The notes beneath the pieces were generated by a model. That model did no database searches. It was not told the origin of the DNA and saw only the letters and a program-made list of their open reading frames with translations. A DNA stretch of 64,000 nucleotides from contig NZ_BMYK01000014.1 in the NCBI RefSeq assembly GCF_014652235.1, positions 82,569 to 146,568 on the forward strand, read 5' to 3'. This stretch comes from Pseudorhodoferax aquiterrae. GTDB taxonomy: Bacteria > Pseudomonadota > Gammaproteobacteria > Burkholderiales > Burkholderiaceae_C. The translations under genes and the position numbers were made by a program. Shown piece after piece: positions 43,880-53,171 of this stretch (positions within the stretch are counted from its first letter, which is position 1; the number at the start of each line of letters is the position of its first letter).

Positions 43880-46273
43880 TCACTGCACCGTCACGTTGAC
43901 GGGCGGGGCCACGACCACGTAGCTGTAGGTGCCGTCGCCCATGGCGTGGCGGTAGCCCGGCATGACCACGGCAGTGCCCGGACCCGTGAAGCGCAGCGTG
44001 CCGTCGGCCGCGACGCTGTGCGGTGCGCTGCCATCGATCACGGCCGCCACGTTGCTCGTGGCGGCATAGGACACACCGGCCTGCGTGGTCAGCGTGATGG
44101 CCATGCCGAAGGCCTGGCCCACGGGCGCACTGGCGCTCGCGGCGCTGGCGATCGCGACCGGGAAGTCCTGCGCCCACCAGGCGTAGTCCGTGGTCAGGCC
44201 ATGCGTGCCCTGGCTGTAGAAGCGGTAGAAGGCGGCCTGGTCGTTGATCGTCCAGGGCCAGAAGGTGATGCCGCGGTGCTTGCCCGCCTCCATCGCCGCC
44301 GCGCTCAGGTTGGCGTAGGACGGGTTGAAGGTCGCCGAATACTGCTGCGTGACGCTCAGGATGTTGCGCAGGTCCACCAGCGGGTCGCTGCCGCCGGCCG
44401 CGCTGTTCAGGTAGCCCACCGTCACCTCGGGCAGCGTCGTGCCCATGCGCGTGAGCTGGTTGCCATCGAAGGAGATCGCCACCACCTGGTCGCGCACCCC
44501 CAGCGCATCGAGCTCCTGCTGCAGCAGGGGCACGATGTCGGCGTTGGCGCTCTTGAGCTCCACGAAATGCGTGATGGGCCGGCCCTTGAACTCCTGGAAG
44601 AAGGCGCGCAGCGTCGGCACCTGGCGGCCGCGCGTCTTGGTCTGCAGGGCCTGGACCTGGGCCAGCGTCATGGCCTCGATGCTGCCGCTGCCGTTGGTCG
44701 TGCGGTCCACCGTCGCGTCGTGCATCACGACCAGGTGGCCGTCGGTGGTCCGGTAGATGTCGTTCTCGATGGCATCGGCGCCGGCCGCTGCGGCGGCCCG
44801 CGCGCCTTCCAGCGTGTTCTCGTCCTCGGTGGAGGGCATGCCGCGGTGGCCGGTCACCAGCGGCTTGCGCAGCAGCGTGCCGGCCGGCAGCGCGCGCAGC
44901 ACCTGGGCGAAGGCGCGGGTGTCGGCGGCCAGCACACCGTGGACGCCGGTGGTCAGCACATTGGCGGCCTCGGCCGGCGTCGCCGCGTCGGCCTGCGCCC
45001 AGACCGTGATCAACAGGCGCTGCAGGTGCGCGACCGTGGCCCGCTGGATCATGGCCGCCGGCAGCACGGCGATCTTGGCCTTGGCCCGGTTCGTCGCACC
45101 GACCACCTCCAGGATGTCCTGCGGCGTGTTGCCCAGGCTGGTGCGTTGCGTGAAGTCGACCGCGGTGCGGACGGCCGGCAATGCACGCCGCGCGCTGGCC
45201 AGCAGTTCCACATCGGCGGACAGCAGCGTCACGTCGCCCAGGTCCAGCCGGTCCTGCGCGGCCGCCAGCGCGCCCACGGTCGCCGCGTCGGCGATGCGCA
45301 GCACCGGGATCGTCGCGCGGCCTGGGCTGGCCAGGTACTGGGCCAGCGCGCCGAGCCCCTCGCCGTTCGCGGCGTGCAGGTTCAGGCCCGCGTCGACGGC
45401 GTAGAGCACATTGCTGGCGCCGCTGGCCGCGAGATCGGTGTTGGCGGCCATGGCCTGCACCAGCGTGGGCGCCATGGCGGCCTGCGTGCCGGTCTCCTGC
45501 ACCGCGACGAGCTTGCCGATCTCGGGCAGCGGCTGGAGCTGCTCGGTCACCTTCACGCTGCGCACCCGCATCACCAGGCCCGTGGTCTGCAAGCCGATGC
45601 CGCCTGCGGCCATGGCCTCGTCCAGCGTCATGTCGTGCGTGAGCACGTTGTCGAGGTACTGGCGCACGCGCCTGCCGTGCACCACCACGGTGGCCGTGTA
45701 GGTCTTGCCCGGGTCGATGTTCTCGCGGAACGCCTTGGTGCCCTGCACGTTCCAGCCATTGTTGCGGCGCAGGGCGAACTCGGTGCCGTTGGCCGCCGTG
45801 GCGGCCTGGCGGATCGCGAACTGGTAGTACGGCTCGTGCGGGATGGCGGCGTTCGCCGGGCCGGCCCGGTACATCACGCTGCCCCAGCGGCTGCTGTTGT
45901 TGGGCTGGGCGAAGGTGAACACCACGTCGATGCGGTAGTTCGACAAGGCCTCCAAGCGCGCCGGCAGCATCACCGCCGTCATCAGCGAACTGTGGGCCCG
46001 GCCGTCGATGACCAGCTCACCATCGGCCACCGAAACCGTGCCGCGGTTGTTGGCCGGCAGGCTCCAGCCCGCGGGCAGCGCGCTGAGTCCGGCGAAGCTC
46101 TGCTCGAGCAGGACCTGGGGCTGAACCTCGGGCTGCGGCGTGGGTGTGGGTGCGGGCACGGTGGGGTCGGTCCCGGGCCCGGGTGAGGGGGCGGCCTGGT
46201 CGTCGTCGCCACCGCCGCATGCGGCCAGGGCCGTCGCCAGGGCCAGAACGCCGACCCACTTCATCTTGTCCAT
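43880..46273 (-). CDS. Glycerophosphodiester phosphodiesterase lipoprotein, multidomain
   Basis: A 797-residue exported protein. It has a lipobox LAAC in MDKMKWVGVLALATALAAC, an Asp/Pro-rich linker, a concanavalin-like domain at about residues 50-240 (LLEQSFAGLSALPAGWSLPA, then YRIDVVFTFAQPNNSSRWGS), a middle region of unknown role, and a GDPD domain at about 470-710. GDPD marks are VTGHRGMPSTEDENT with AIENDIYRTTDGHLVVMHD and the ELKSAN motif, which supply metal-binding His/Glu/Asp residues. The last 90 residues form a beta domain. It splits glycerophosphodiesters to release glycerol 3-phosphate. The start at 46273 is chosen by AGAGG; an ATG two codons earlier is possible. Confidence 0.88.
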   Translation of the reverse strand: MDKMKWVGVLALATALAACGGGDDDQAAPSPGPGTDPTVPAPTPTPQPEVQPQVLLEQSFAGLSALPAGWSLPANNRGTVSVADGELVIDGRAHSSLMTAVMLPARLEALSNYRIDVVFTFAQPNNSSRWGSVMYRAGPANAAIPHEPYYQFAIRQAATAANGTEFALRRNNGWNVQGTKAFRENIDPGKTYTATVVVHGRRVRQYLDNVLTHDMTLDEAMAAGGIGLQTTGLVMRVRSVKVTEQLQPLPEIGKLVAVQETGTQAAMAPTLVQAMAANTDLAASGASNVLYAVDAGLNLHAANGEGLGALAQYLASPGRATIPVLRIADAATVGALAAAQDRLDLGDVTLLSADVELLASARRALPAVRTAVDFTQRTSLGNTPQDILEVVGATNRAKAKIAVLPAAMIQRATVAHLQRLLITVWAQADAATPAEAANVLTTGVHGVLAADTRAFAQVLRALPAGTLLRKPLVTGHRGMPSTEDENTLEGARAAAAAGADAIENDIYRTTDGHLVVMHDATVDRTTNGSGSIEAMTLAQVQALQTKTRGRQVPTLRAFFQEFKGRPITHFVELKSANADIVPLLQQELDALGVRDQVVAISFDGNQLTRMGTTLPEVTVGYLNSAAGGSDPLVDLRNILSVTQQYSATFNPSYANLSAAAMEAGKHRGITFWPWTINDQAAFYRFYSQGTHGLTTDYAWWAQDFPVAIASAASASAPVGQAFGMAITLTTQAGVSYAATSNVAAVIDGSAPHSVAADGTLRFTGPGTAVVMPGYRHAMGDGTYSYVVVAPPVNVTVQ

Positions 46274-46493
46274 CGCCATCCTCTGCGATCTCCCGCGTGA
46301 AAAGGGGCGGACTCTAGGAAGCGCGCATGACATCCGCATGTCTTCCAGCACGCAGCATGCGGGAATGTGCGGCCGCGCCGGCATGGCGTATCACGCGCGC
46401 GATGCCTTCAAGGCGACATGCGCAGCGCGGAACTTGTGGACACTGGCGGCCGCGCCGCCCGGCGGCACCCGACCCATCCCCCAAGGAAGCACC

Positions 46494-47555
46494 ATGGATC
46501 GACGACTCTTCATTGCCGGCGCCAGCGCCCTCATCGCCCTGCCCGGGCGCGGCGCATTCGCGCAGCCGCGCCCCGCCTGGCAGGACGACGCCGGCAGCAT
46601 CACCGACGTGCCCGGCCTGCGCGTCGGCCACTTCACCGACAGCCGCAGGCCCACGGGCTGCACGGTCGTCATCACCGAGGAAGGCGCGGTCGGCGGTGTC
46701 GATGTGCGCGGCTCGGCACCGGGCACGCGCGAGACAGATCTGCTGCAACCGTCCAACCTCGTCGAGAAGGTGCATGCGGTGCTGCTGTCCGGCGGCAGCG
46801 CGTTCGGGCTGGATGCGGCCTCGGGCGTCGTGCGCTACCTCGAGGAGCGCAAGATCGGCTTCGACGTGGGCGTCACGCATGTTCCCATCGTGCCCGCGGC
46901 CATCATCTTCGACCTCGGTGTCGGCGACGGGCGCGTCCGCCCGGACGCGCAGGCCGGCTACCGTGCCTGCGAAGCCGCCAGCACGCAGCGGCCGGCCGAA
47001 GGCAACGTGGGCGCCGGCGCGGGCGCCACGGTCGGCAAGCTGTTCGGCGCCAGGCGCGCCATGAAGGGCGGGCTCGGCATGGCCTCGCTCCGGGTGGCCG
47101 GCCTCACGGTCGGTGCCCTCGTCGTGGTCAATGCGGTCGGCGACGTGATCGACCCCGACACGGCCCAGCCCATCGCCGGCGCGCGCACCGAGGACGGCCG
47201 CCGGCTGCTGGACACACGCCGCGCCATCGCGGCCGGCGAGGTCCCGCAGCGCCTGCTGGCCGGCACCAACACCACGGTCGGCCTGGTCGCCACCGACGCC
47301 GTGCTCACCAAGGCCCAGGCGCAGAAGATCGCCCAGATGGCGCACGATGGCCTGGCGCGCAGCATCAACCCGGTCCACACCATGAACGACGGGGACACCC
47401 TGTTCGCGCTGGGCACGGGAAAGTCCGGCAAGACGGGCAACCCCAACCTGCTGGGCATGCTGGCCGCCGAAGCCATGGCGCGCGCCGTGGTGCGCGCCGT
47501 GCGGGCTGCCGGCAGCATCGAGGGCTACCCGAGCGCCGCGGACTTCAGGACGTGA
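46494..47555 (+). CDS. P1-family peptidase (DmpA/L-aminopeptidase-D-esterase type)
   Basis: A 353-residue protein with a Tat-like signal (MDRRLFIAGASALIALPG). The DmpA family shows ITDVPGLRVGHFTD near the start, LLSGGSAFGLDAASGVVRYL, and the self-cleavage region. In this family a chain cut exposes a Ser/Thr as the N-terminal nucleophile; here the likely site is GLVATDAVLT. It would cleave N-terminal beta- or D-amino acids from short peptides. AAGGAAG precedes the ATG at 46494. The end overlaps the convergent gene by 11 bases. Confidence 0.85.
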   Translation: MDRRLFIAGASALIALPGRGAFAQPRPAWQDDAGSITDVPGLRVGHFTDSRRPTGCTVVITEEGAVGGVDVRGSAPGTRETDLLQPSNLVEKVHAVLLSGGSAFGLDAASGVVRYLEERKIGFDVGVTHVPIVPAAIIFDLGVGDGRVRPDAQAGYRACEAASTQRPAEGNVGAGAGATVGKLFGARRAMKGGLGMASLRVAGLTVGALVVVNAVGDVIDPDTAQPIAGARTEDGRRLLDTRRAIAAGEVPQRLLAGTNTTVGLVATDAVLTKAQAQKIAQMAHDGLARSINPVHTMNDGDTLFALGTGKSGKTGNPNLLGMLAAEAMARAVVRAVRAAGSIEGYPSAADFRT

Positions 47556-47895
47556 GGGACACCTCGAACCAGGCGTCCGTCTGGTCGGCCAGGCTCTGCA
47601 GGCCCGTGTAACGCGCGGCGGCGTTGGCGCGCTCCCACCGCCGGACCAGCTCGGGCGCCGGCGGATCGCCACCGATCTCCGCCTGCATGAGCTGGCGCAC
47701 CAGGGCCGCGACCTCCTCGGGCGAGCCGAGCCGGTCTTCCAACGCGGCCTCGAAGCGCATCTGCGCCGCGTCGCGTTGCCGATGGGTCATGCCCGCGCCT
47801 TCGCGCAGGACCGCGGCATAGGGCCGCGGCGGGGGCGGTGGTGGGGCCGGTGGCGCCGGGGGTTGAAGATCCAAGCAGAGTTGGACGGGATCCAT
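47545..47895 (-). CDS. Hypothetical protein with LexA-type box in its promoter
   Basis: A 116-residue protein of unknown family. Residues 1-30 are Pro-rich (LQPPAPPAPPPPPPRPYAAV), and the rest is helical and acidic (AAQMRFEAALEDRLGSPEEVAALVRQLMQ, then YTGLQSLADQTDAWFEV). A perfect CTGT-N8-ACAG sequence lies 16 bases before the ATG at 47895, suggesting induction by DNA damage. The ribosome site is weak; an internal ATG at 47790 (MTHRQRDAAQM) has a better GAAGG. Function in SOS is possible but not visible from motifs. Confidence 0.6.
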   Translation of the reverse strand: MDPVQLCLDLQPPAPPAPPPPPPRPYAAVLREGAGMTHRQRDAAQMRFEAALEDRLGSPEEVAALVRQLMQAEIGGDPPAPELVRRWERANAAARYTGLQSLADQTDAWFEVSLTS

Positions 47896-47910
47896 CACGC
47901 AGCTCGATAA

Positions 47911-47926
47911 CTGTATTGAAAAACAG
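47911..47926. promoter_or_regulatory. LexA-type SOS box
   Basis: CTGTATTGAAAAACAG fits CTGT-N8-ACAG exactly, with the flanking AT-rich bases usual in beta-proteobacterial SOS boxes. It lies directly before the minus-strand gene ending at 47545. Confidence 0.6.
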
Positions 47927-48144
47927 TATAAGCGCCGCGACATGGCGACCACGGTCCCACCGGGCGCGGCGGCAGCGTGTTGCAAAATACCGGGCTTGCC
48001 GAACATCCGCAGGATGCCCCCACGCCCGGCCTGCCGGCCGCAGAACGACGGCGTCCGAAGGCCGCGACACCTTGCGCGGTCCCGGTCCGCCGCCCCACGA
48101 GACACCGCGTTGGCACCGCCCCACGCACCCGCTACCATCCCCCT

Positions 48145-48783
48145 ATGTCACGCTACAACGCCCCCTTCGAGATCCACGTCCACGGCCAGGTGCCGCTGCG
48201 CGCGGACGTGAACTACGAGCAGATCCAGGAGGCGCTCAAACCCCTGTGGAAGTACGCCGGTGCCCGCTCGCTGGCCGCCGCCGCGGCCAGCGCCTACGAG
48301 GAAGAGCCCGGCATCCGCTTCGAGACCACCGAGCACCTGCTCGACATGTGCTGGACCGTGCCCGGCGACGAGGACTTCAAGCAGGCGCTGGACGAGATGT
48401 GCATGAGCCTGAACGAGCTGTCCGAACGCGGCGCGGCCATCGAGGTCAGCTTCTACGACGCCGAGTTCGACGAGGACGACGAGGAAGCGCCCGAGGACGA
48501 GGAGTCGCGCGACGACTTCATCATGCTGTTCGTCGGCCCCGATCCCGCGGCCATCATGCAGGTGCAGCGCGACCTGCTGGTGCAGGACGTGATCCACACC
48601 ATGGAGCGCCACTTCGATGCGAGCGAACTGTCGGGCGTGGTGGCCGAGATCGACAAGCTGTTCACACAGCGCTTCGACGCGCTGACGAATTCGCTGGACC
48701 TGGGCAAGCCCTCGCGCGGCCCCGGCTCCGGCGGCGGCAGCCACGGCGGGGGCAGCGGCCGCCGCCCCCGCCACCTGCACTGA
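48145..48783 (+). CDS. Conserved hypothetical protein with acidic centre and Gly-rich tail
   Basis: A 212-residue soluble protein. Its N-terminus (SRYNAPFEIHVHGQVPLRAD) and middle (CWTVPGDEDFKQALDEMCMS, then VSFYDAEFDEDDEEAPEDEE) look conserved, but I recognise no named enzyme; similar proteins occur in Burkholderiales. A run of acidic residues lies at about 105-125, and a Gly/Ser-rich disordered tail ends in RRPRHLH. No signal peptide or membrane segment is present. Confidence 0.7.
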   Translation: MSRYNAPFEIHVHGQVPLRADVNYEQIQEALKPLWKYAGARSLAAAAASAYEEEPGIRFETTEHLLDMCWTVPGDEDFKQALDEMCMSLNELSERGAAIEVSFYDAEFDEDDEEAPEDEESRDDFIMLFVGPDPAAIMQVQRDLLVQDVIHTMERHFDASELSGVVAEIDKLFTQRFDALTNSLDLGKPSRGPGSGGGSHGGGSGRRPRHLH

Positions 48784-48787
48784 GGGG

Positions 48788-49699
48788 TCAGGAGCGTCCG
48801 GTGCCTGCGGGCGCCGGCGCGCGCCACAGGTTCAGCAGGTTGCCCGACAGGATCAGCGCCGTGCCCAGCGCCATCAGCAGGTCGATGCGCTCGGCATAGA
48901 ACAGCCAGCCGGCCAGCGCCGTGAGCGGCACGCGCAGGAAGTCCATGGGCACCACCACGGTCGCGTCGGCATGGCGCATCGCACTGGCCATGCAGTAGTG
49001 GCCATAGGTGCCGGCCACCGCGACCAGCGTCACCCAGCCCCAGCCCGCCGCCGAGGGCCATTGCCACACGGCCAATGCCGGCCACAGGCCCAGCACGGTC
49101 TGCACCAGCAGCATCCAGAACATGATGGTCACGGCCTGCTCGGTCCGGGCCAGCGCCTTCACGGCGATGATGGACACCGCAAAGCCCAGCGCCGCACCCA
49201 GCGCGATGAGCTGGCCCGCACTCATGCCGCTGCCGCCACCGGGCTGCACGATCATGGCCACGCCGATGGCGCCCAGGGCCACGGCGGCCACCTTGCGACG
49301 GTGCAACGGCTCGCCAAGGAACAGCGCCGCCAGCACCACGGTCCAGATCGGCATCGTGAACTCGATGGCCACCACCTGACCCAGGGGGATCAGCGTCAGC
49401 GCGAAGAACCAGGCGTACTGCGCGCCGTAATGCACGATGTTGCGGCCCACATGCCGCGGCAGCTGGCGCGTGCGCAGGGCCGACAGCCCCCCGGCCGCAC
49501 GCACCAGTGGCAGCAGCAGCACCAGCCCCATGACCGAGCGCATCAGCATGATCTGGAACACGTCGAGCTCGCGCGTGGCCTGGCGGCCGGCGACCGCGAC
49601 CACCAGCATCAGCCCCAGCCAGCCTGCCATCCATGGCGCAGCGCGCCGGGCCTGGACGAGGACGGTCAGCGGCGGGGCGGGTGCGGGAATGCTGGACAT
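48788..49699 (-). CDS. EamA/DMT-family transporter
   Basis: A 303-residue inner-membrane protein with ten hydrophobic helices in two EamA repeats. The first repeat includes VFQIMLMRSVMGLVLLLPL and VAIEFTMPIWTVVLAALFLGE; the second includes ALGFAVSIIAVKALART and VVVPMDFLRVPLTALAGWLFYAE. The paired E-F-T-M-P/PMDFLRVP elements are typical of S-adenosylmethionine or metabolite exporters in this family. The substrate is unknown. It is divergent from the SAF-domain oxidoreductase. Confidence 0.9.
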   Translation of the reverse strand: MSSIPAPAPPLTVLVQARRAAPWMAGWLGLMLVVAVAGRQATRELDVFQIMLMRSVMGLVLLLPLVRAAGGLSALRTRQLPRHVGRNIVHYGAQYAWFFALTLIPLGQVVAIEFTMPIWTVVLAALFLGEPLHRRKVAAVALGAIGVAMIVQPGGGSGMSAGQLIALGAALGFAVSIIAVKALARTEQAVTIMFWMLLVQTVLGLWPALAVWQWPSAAGWGWVTLVAVAGTYGHYCMASAMRHADATVVVPMDFLRVPLTALAGWLFYAERIDLLMALGTALILSGNLLNLWRAPAPAGTGRS

Positions 49700-49814
49700 G
49701 CCATGGACCGGGCTCGGGCGGACCGGTGTCTCCTGTGGTTCGGGCCGTCACTGTACAGGCCGACGCGTTGCGCTATGGTCGCGAACCCAACACCAACGAC
49801 TGGAGACAAGACCC

Positions 49815-51155
49815 ATGAGCCTGCACCGTCAACTGCAGCAGCGCGCCGCCGAGAACCGCCCCATCCGCATCGGCCTGATCGGCGCCGGCAAGTTCGGCTC
49901 CATGTACCTGGCCCAGGTGCCGCGCACGCCCGGCGTGCAGCTGGTGGCCATCGCCGACCTCTCGCCCGTGGCGGCCCGCGCCAACCTCGCGCGCGTGGGC
50001 TGGGAGGCCGGCCGCAGCGCCGCCCGCTCGGCCGACGAAGCGCTGCGCGAAGGCACGACCTGGATCACCGAGGACTGGCAGGCCGTCACGCGCCATCCGC
50101 AGATCGACGTGGTGGTCGAATGCACGGGCCACCCGGTGGCGGCCGTGGCGCACTGCCTGGACGCCTTCGCCCACGGCAAGCATGTGGTCAACGTGACGGT
50201 GGAAGCCGACGCCTTTTGCGGTCCGCTGCTGGCGCGCCGTGCGCAGGAAGCCGGCGTGGTCTATTCGCTGGCCTTCGGCGACCAGCCTGCGCTGATCTGC
50301 GACCTCGTGGACTGGGCCCGCAGCTGCGGCTTTCCGGTGGTGGCGGCCGGGCGCGGCCACAAATGGCTGCCGCACTTCAGCGCGTCCACGCCCGAGACCG
50401 TCTGGGGCCACTACGGCCTCACGCCCGAGCAGGCGCAGCGCGGCGGGCTCAACCCCAAGATGTTCAACAGCTTCCTGGACGGCTCCAAGCCCTCCATCGA
50501 AAGCGCGGCCGTGGCCAACGCCACCGGCCTGGCCGTGCCCTCCGACGGCCTGCTCTACCCGCCAGCGGCCATCGACCAGATCCCCAACGTCACGCGCCCG
50601 CGCAGCGAGGGCGGCGTGCTGGAGCACAAGGGCATGGTGGAGGTGGTGTCCTCGTTGCAGGCCGATGGCACGCCCATCCCCTACGACATCCGCATGGGCG
50701 TGTGGGTCACGGTCGAGGGCGAGACCGCGTACATCCGCAACTGCTTCGAGGAATACAACGCGAAGACCGACGACAGCGGTCGCTACTTCACGCTGTACAA
50801 ACGCTGGCACCTGATCGGGCTGGAGGTGGGCATGTCGGTCGCCAGCGTGACGCTGCGGCGCGAGCCCACCGGCGCGGCCGTGGCCTGGAACGCCGACGTG
50901 GTGGCCACCGCCAAGCGCGACCTGGCCGTGGGCGAGACGCTGGACGGCGAAGGCGGCTACACCGTCTGGGGCAAGCTGCTGCCCGTGCAGCGCTCGCTCG
51001 CCTTCGGCGGCCTGCCGCTGGGCCTGGCACACGACGTGAAGCTCGTGCGCCCCGTCAAGGCGGGCCAGAGCCTTTGCTGGGACGACGTGGTGATGGACCA
51101 GACCACGCCGGCCTTCCAGCTGCGGCGCGAGCTCGAGGCGCTGTTCGCGCGCTGA
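49815..51155 (+). CDS. NAD(P)-dependent oxidoreductase with C-terminal SAF domain
   Basis: A 446-residue protein. Residues about 15-160 form a Rossmann domain (RIGLIGAGKFGSMYLAQVPR, DVVVECTGHPVAAVAHCLDA) related to homoserine dehydrogenase and Gfo/Idh enzymes. The middle contains GRGHKWLPHFSASTPETVWG and QIPNVTRPRSEGG. The end (KRDLAVGETLDGEGGYTVWG...VKAGQSLCWDDV) is a SAF domain as in sialic-acid synthases and flagellar assembly proteins. The family is often placed beside transport genes for organic acids; the real substrate is not known. GGAG precedes the ATG. The stop abuts the hppD stop (TGATCA). Confidence 0.85.
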   Translation: MSLHRQLQQRAAENRPIRIGLIGAGKFGSMYLAQVPRTPGVQLVAIADLSPVAARANLARVGWEAGRSAARSADEALREGTTWITEDWQAVTRHPQIDVVVECTGHPVAAVAHCLDAFAHGKHVVNVTVEADAFCGPLLARRAQEAGVVYSLAFGDQPALICDLVDWARSCGFPVVAAGRGHKWLPHFSASTPETVWGHYGLTPEQAQRGGLNPKMFNSFLDGSKPSIESAAVANATGLAVPSDGLLYPPAAIDQIPNVTRPRSEGGVLEHKGMVEVVSSLQADGTPIPYDIRMGVWVTVEGETAYIRNCFEEYNAKTDDSGRYFTLYKRWHLIGLEVGMSVASVTLRREPTGAAVAWNADVVATAKRDLAVGETLDGEGGYTVWGKLLPVQRSLAFGGLPLGLAHDVKLVRPVKAGQSLCWDDVVMDQTTPAFQLRRELEALFAR

Positions 51156-52241
51156 TCAGGCCTCGGTCTCCAGCACGCCGCGGTTGATCTGGTCGCGCTC
51201 GAGCGACTCGAACAGCGCCTTGAAGTTGCCCTCGCCGAAGCCTTCGCGGTAGTCGCCCTTGCGCTGGATGAACTCGAAGAACACCGGGCCCAGCAGCGGC
51301 TCGGAGAAGATCTGCAGCAACAGGCGCGGGCGGCCGCCCTCGGTCGTGCCGTCCAGGAGGATGCCGCGCGACTGCAGCTCGGCCACCGGCTCGCCGTGGC
51401 CGGGCAGGCGCGTTTCCAGGTTCTGGTAGTAGACGTCGTTGGGCGCGGTGAGGACCGGGATGCCGGCCATCTGCAGGCTGTCGATGGCGCCCAGCAGGTC
51501 GTCCGTCAGCAGCGCGATGTGCTGGATGCCCTCGCCGTTGAACTGCATCAGGAACTCCTCGATCTGGCCGCCGCCCTTCTTGGCTTCCTCGTTGAGCGGG
51601 ATGCGGATGAGGCCATCGGGCGCGGTCATGGCCTTACTGGTCAGGCCCGTGTACTCGCCCTTGATGTCGAAGTAGCGGATCTCCTGGAAGTTGAAGAGCT
51701 TGTTGTAGAAGTCCGCCCAGTGCGCCATGCGGCCGCGGTAGACGTTGTGCGTGAGGTGGTCCACCACCTGGAAGCCGTGGCCCTTGGGCCGGCGGTCCAC
51801 GCCGGGCAGGAACTCGAAGTCGATGTCGTAGATGCTCTTGCCGTCCTCGAAGCGGTCGATCAGGTACAGCGGCGCGCCGCCGATGCCCTTGATCGCCGGC
51901 AGGCGCAGCTCCATGGGCCCGGTGCCGATCTCGATGGGCTGGGCGCCGAGCTCCAGCGCCCGGTTGTAGGCCTTGTGCGAATCCTTCACGCGAAAGGCCA
52001 GGCCGCAGGCCGAAGGGCCATGCTCGGCGGCGAAGTAGCCGGCCTCGCTCTTGGGCTCGTTGTTGACGATGAAGTTGATGTCGTTCTGCCGGTACAGCAG
52101 CACGTTCTTGGAGCGGTGGCGCGCCACCAGCGTGAAGCCCATCTTCTCAAAGATCGGTTCCAGCACGCCCGGCGTCGGCGAGGCGAACTCCACGAACTCG
52201 AAGCCGCACAGGCCCATGGGGTTGTCGAACAGGTCGGCCAT
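51156..52241 (-). CDS. hppD: 4-hydroxyphenylpyruvate dioxygenase
   Basis: A 361-residue Fe(II) enzyme that converts 4-hydroxyphenylpyruvate to homogentisate in tyrosine breakdown. Iron ligands lie in [12 protein letters not shown] (His), [11 protein letters not shown] (His) and [23 protein letters not shown] (Glu). PLYLIDRF marks the linker between the N- and C-terminal vicinal-oxygen-chelate domains. CGGAG precedes the ATG. It works after phhA (41.6 kb); homogentisate dioxygenase is not in the window. Confidence 0.96.
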   Translation of the reverse strand: MADLFDNPMGLCGFEFVEFASPTPGVLEPIFEKMGFTLVARHRSKNVLLYRQNDINFIVNNEPKSEAGYFAAEHGPSACGLAFRVKDSHKAYNRALELGAQPIEIGTGPMELRLPAIKGIGGAPLYLIDRFEDGKSIYDIDFEFLPGVDRRPKGHGFQVVDHLTHNVYRGRMAHWADFYNKLFNFQEIRYFDIKGEYTGLTSKAMTAPDGLIRIPLNEEAKKGGGQIEEFLMQFNGEGIQHIALLTDDLLGAIDSLQMAGIPVLTAPNDVYYQNLETRLPGHGEPVAELQSRGILLDGTTEGGRPRLLLQIFSEPLLGPVFFEFIQRKGDYREGFGEGNFKALFESLERDQINRGVLETEA

Positions 52242-52306
52242 GTCTTATCTCCGGTGAAATGGGGATGGAGCTACAGAAAACCTCAATGCTAGGCAAATGC
52301 TACGCA

Positions 52307-52354
52307 CGATTCCTGCGTTCTTCTGCAAACCCACGCCGCCGTCTGCAGGAATCG
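52307..52354. repeat. 10-bp inverted repeat between hppD and SDR genes
   Basis: CGATTCCTGC and GCAGGAATCG pair exactly across a 28-base loop, 15 bases after the SDR stop and 66 bases before the hppD start. It could be an operator for hppD or a hairpin ending SDR transcription; there is no U-tract. Confidence 0.45.
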
Positions 52355-52368
52355 CGCGGCCACGGCCT

Positions 52369-53067
52369 TCAGACCAGCCCGCTGACCGGCACCGCCGCGC
52401 CGTGCACGGCGCGCGCGGCGTCCGAGGCCAGGAACAGCATCACGTCGGCCAGCGCGTCCGGGTGCACCCACTGCGTGGCATCGGCCTCGGGCATCGCGGC
52501 GCGGTTGTCCGGCGTGTCGATGATGGAGGGCAGCACGCAGTTGACGTTCACACCCTGGTGCCGCAGCTCGGCCGACATGGATTCTGTGAGCCGGATCAGC
52601 GCGCTCTTGGACGCCGCGTAGGCGCCCATCTGCGCCCCGCCCCTGAGCGCCGCGCCCGCGCCCACGGTCACGATGCGGCCGCCGCCCTGTGCGAGCAGGT
52701 GCGGCACCAGCACGGCCGCCACGTTGACGAGGCTGCGCGCGTTGAGGTCCATCAGGAAGTCCCAGTTGCCGGCCGAGGTCTCGTGCACGGCCTCGCCCAT
52801 GCGGAAGCCGCCCGCGATGTGCAGCAGCGTGTCGATGCGCCCCAGCCGCGCGATCTGCGGCGCCAGCGCCTGGGCCAGCTGCGCGCGGTCCAGCAGGTCG
52901 GCGGCCAGCAGGCCCTGGTCGTCTCCGTAAGCACGCTGCAGCGCCGCGGCATCGCGGTCCAGCAGCAGCAGGCGCGCGCCCTGGGCGCGTGCGCGGGCGG
53001 CCGCGGCGCGGCCCAGGTGGCCGGCGGCGCCGGTGATGAGGATGGTGCGGGCGGGGGTGCTGGCCAT
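52369..53067 (-). CDS. Short-chain dehydrogenase/reductase
   Basis: A 232-residue classical SDR: LITGAAGHLGRAAAARA as cofactor motif, TLLHIAGGFRMGE in place of NNAG, VTVGAGAALRGGAQMGAYAASK with catalytic Ser-region and the Tyr-x-x-x-Lys, then VNCVLPSIIDTP. An Asp after the second strand (LLLDRDA) points to NAD. AGGAG lies eight bases before the ATG. It is divergent from the DAHP synthase gene. Substrate is unknown. Confidence 0.88.
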   Translation of the reverse strand: MASTPARTILITGAAGHLGRAAAARARAQGARLLLLDRDAAALQRAYGDDQGLLAADLLDRAQLAQALAPQIARLGRIDTLLHIAGGFRMGEAVHETSAGNWDFLMDLNARSLVNVAAVLVPHLLAQGGGRIVTVGAGAALRGGAQMGAYAASKSALIRLTESMSAELRHQGVNVNCVLPSIIDTPDNRAAMPEADATQWVHPDALADVMLFLASDAARAVHGAAVPVSGLV

Positions 53068-53171
53068 GGCGATGCTCCTGTGCAGGTGGTCGTGGTGCGG
53101 CCGCAGCCGCGAAGGCGCCAGTGTCGCTCGGCCCCCCCTGCAACGGCCCGCAAAGCGCATAAGCTCGCGCC

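Noticed and set aside
47896..48138. Upstream extension of the LexA-box gene to 48138
   Set aside because: The SOS box lies inside this stretch, so transcription should begin after it; the extension has no family resemblance.
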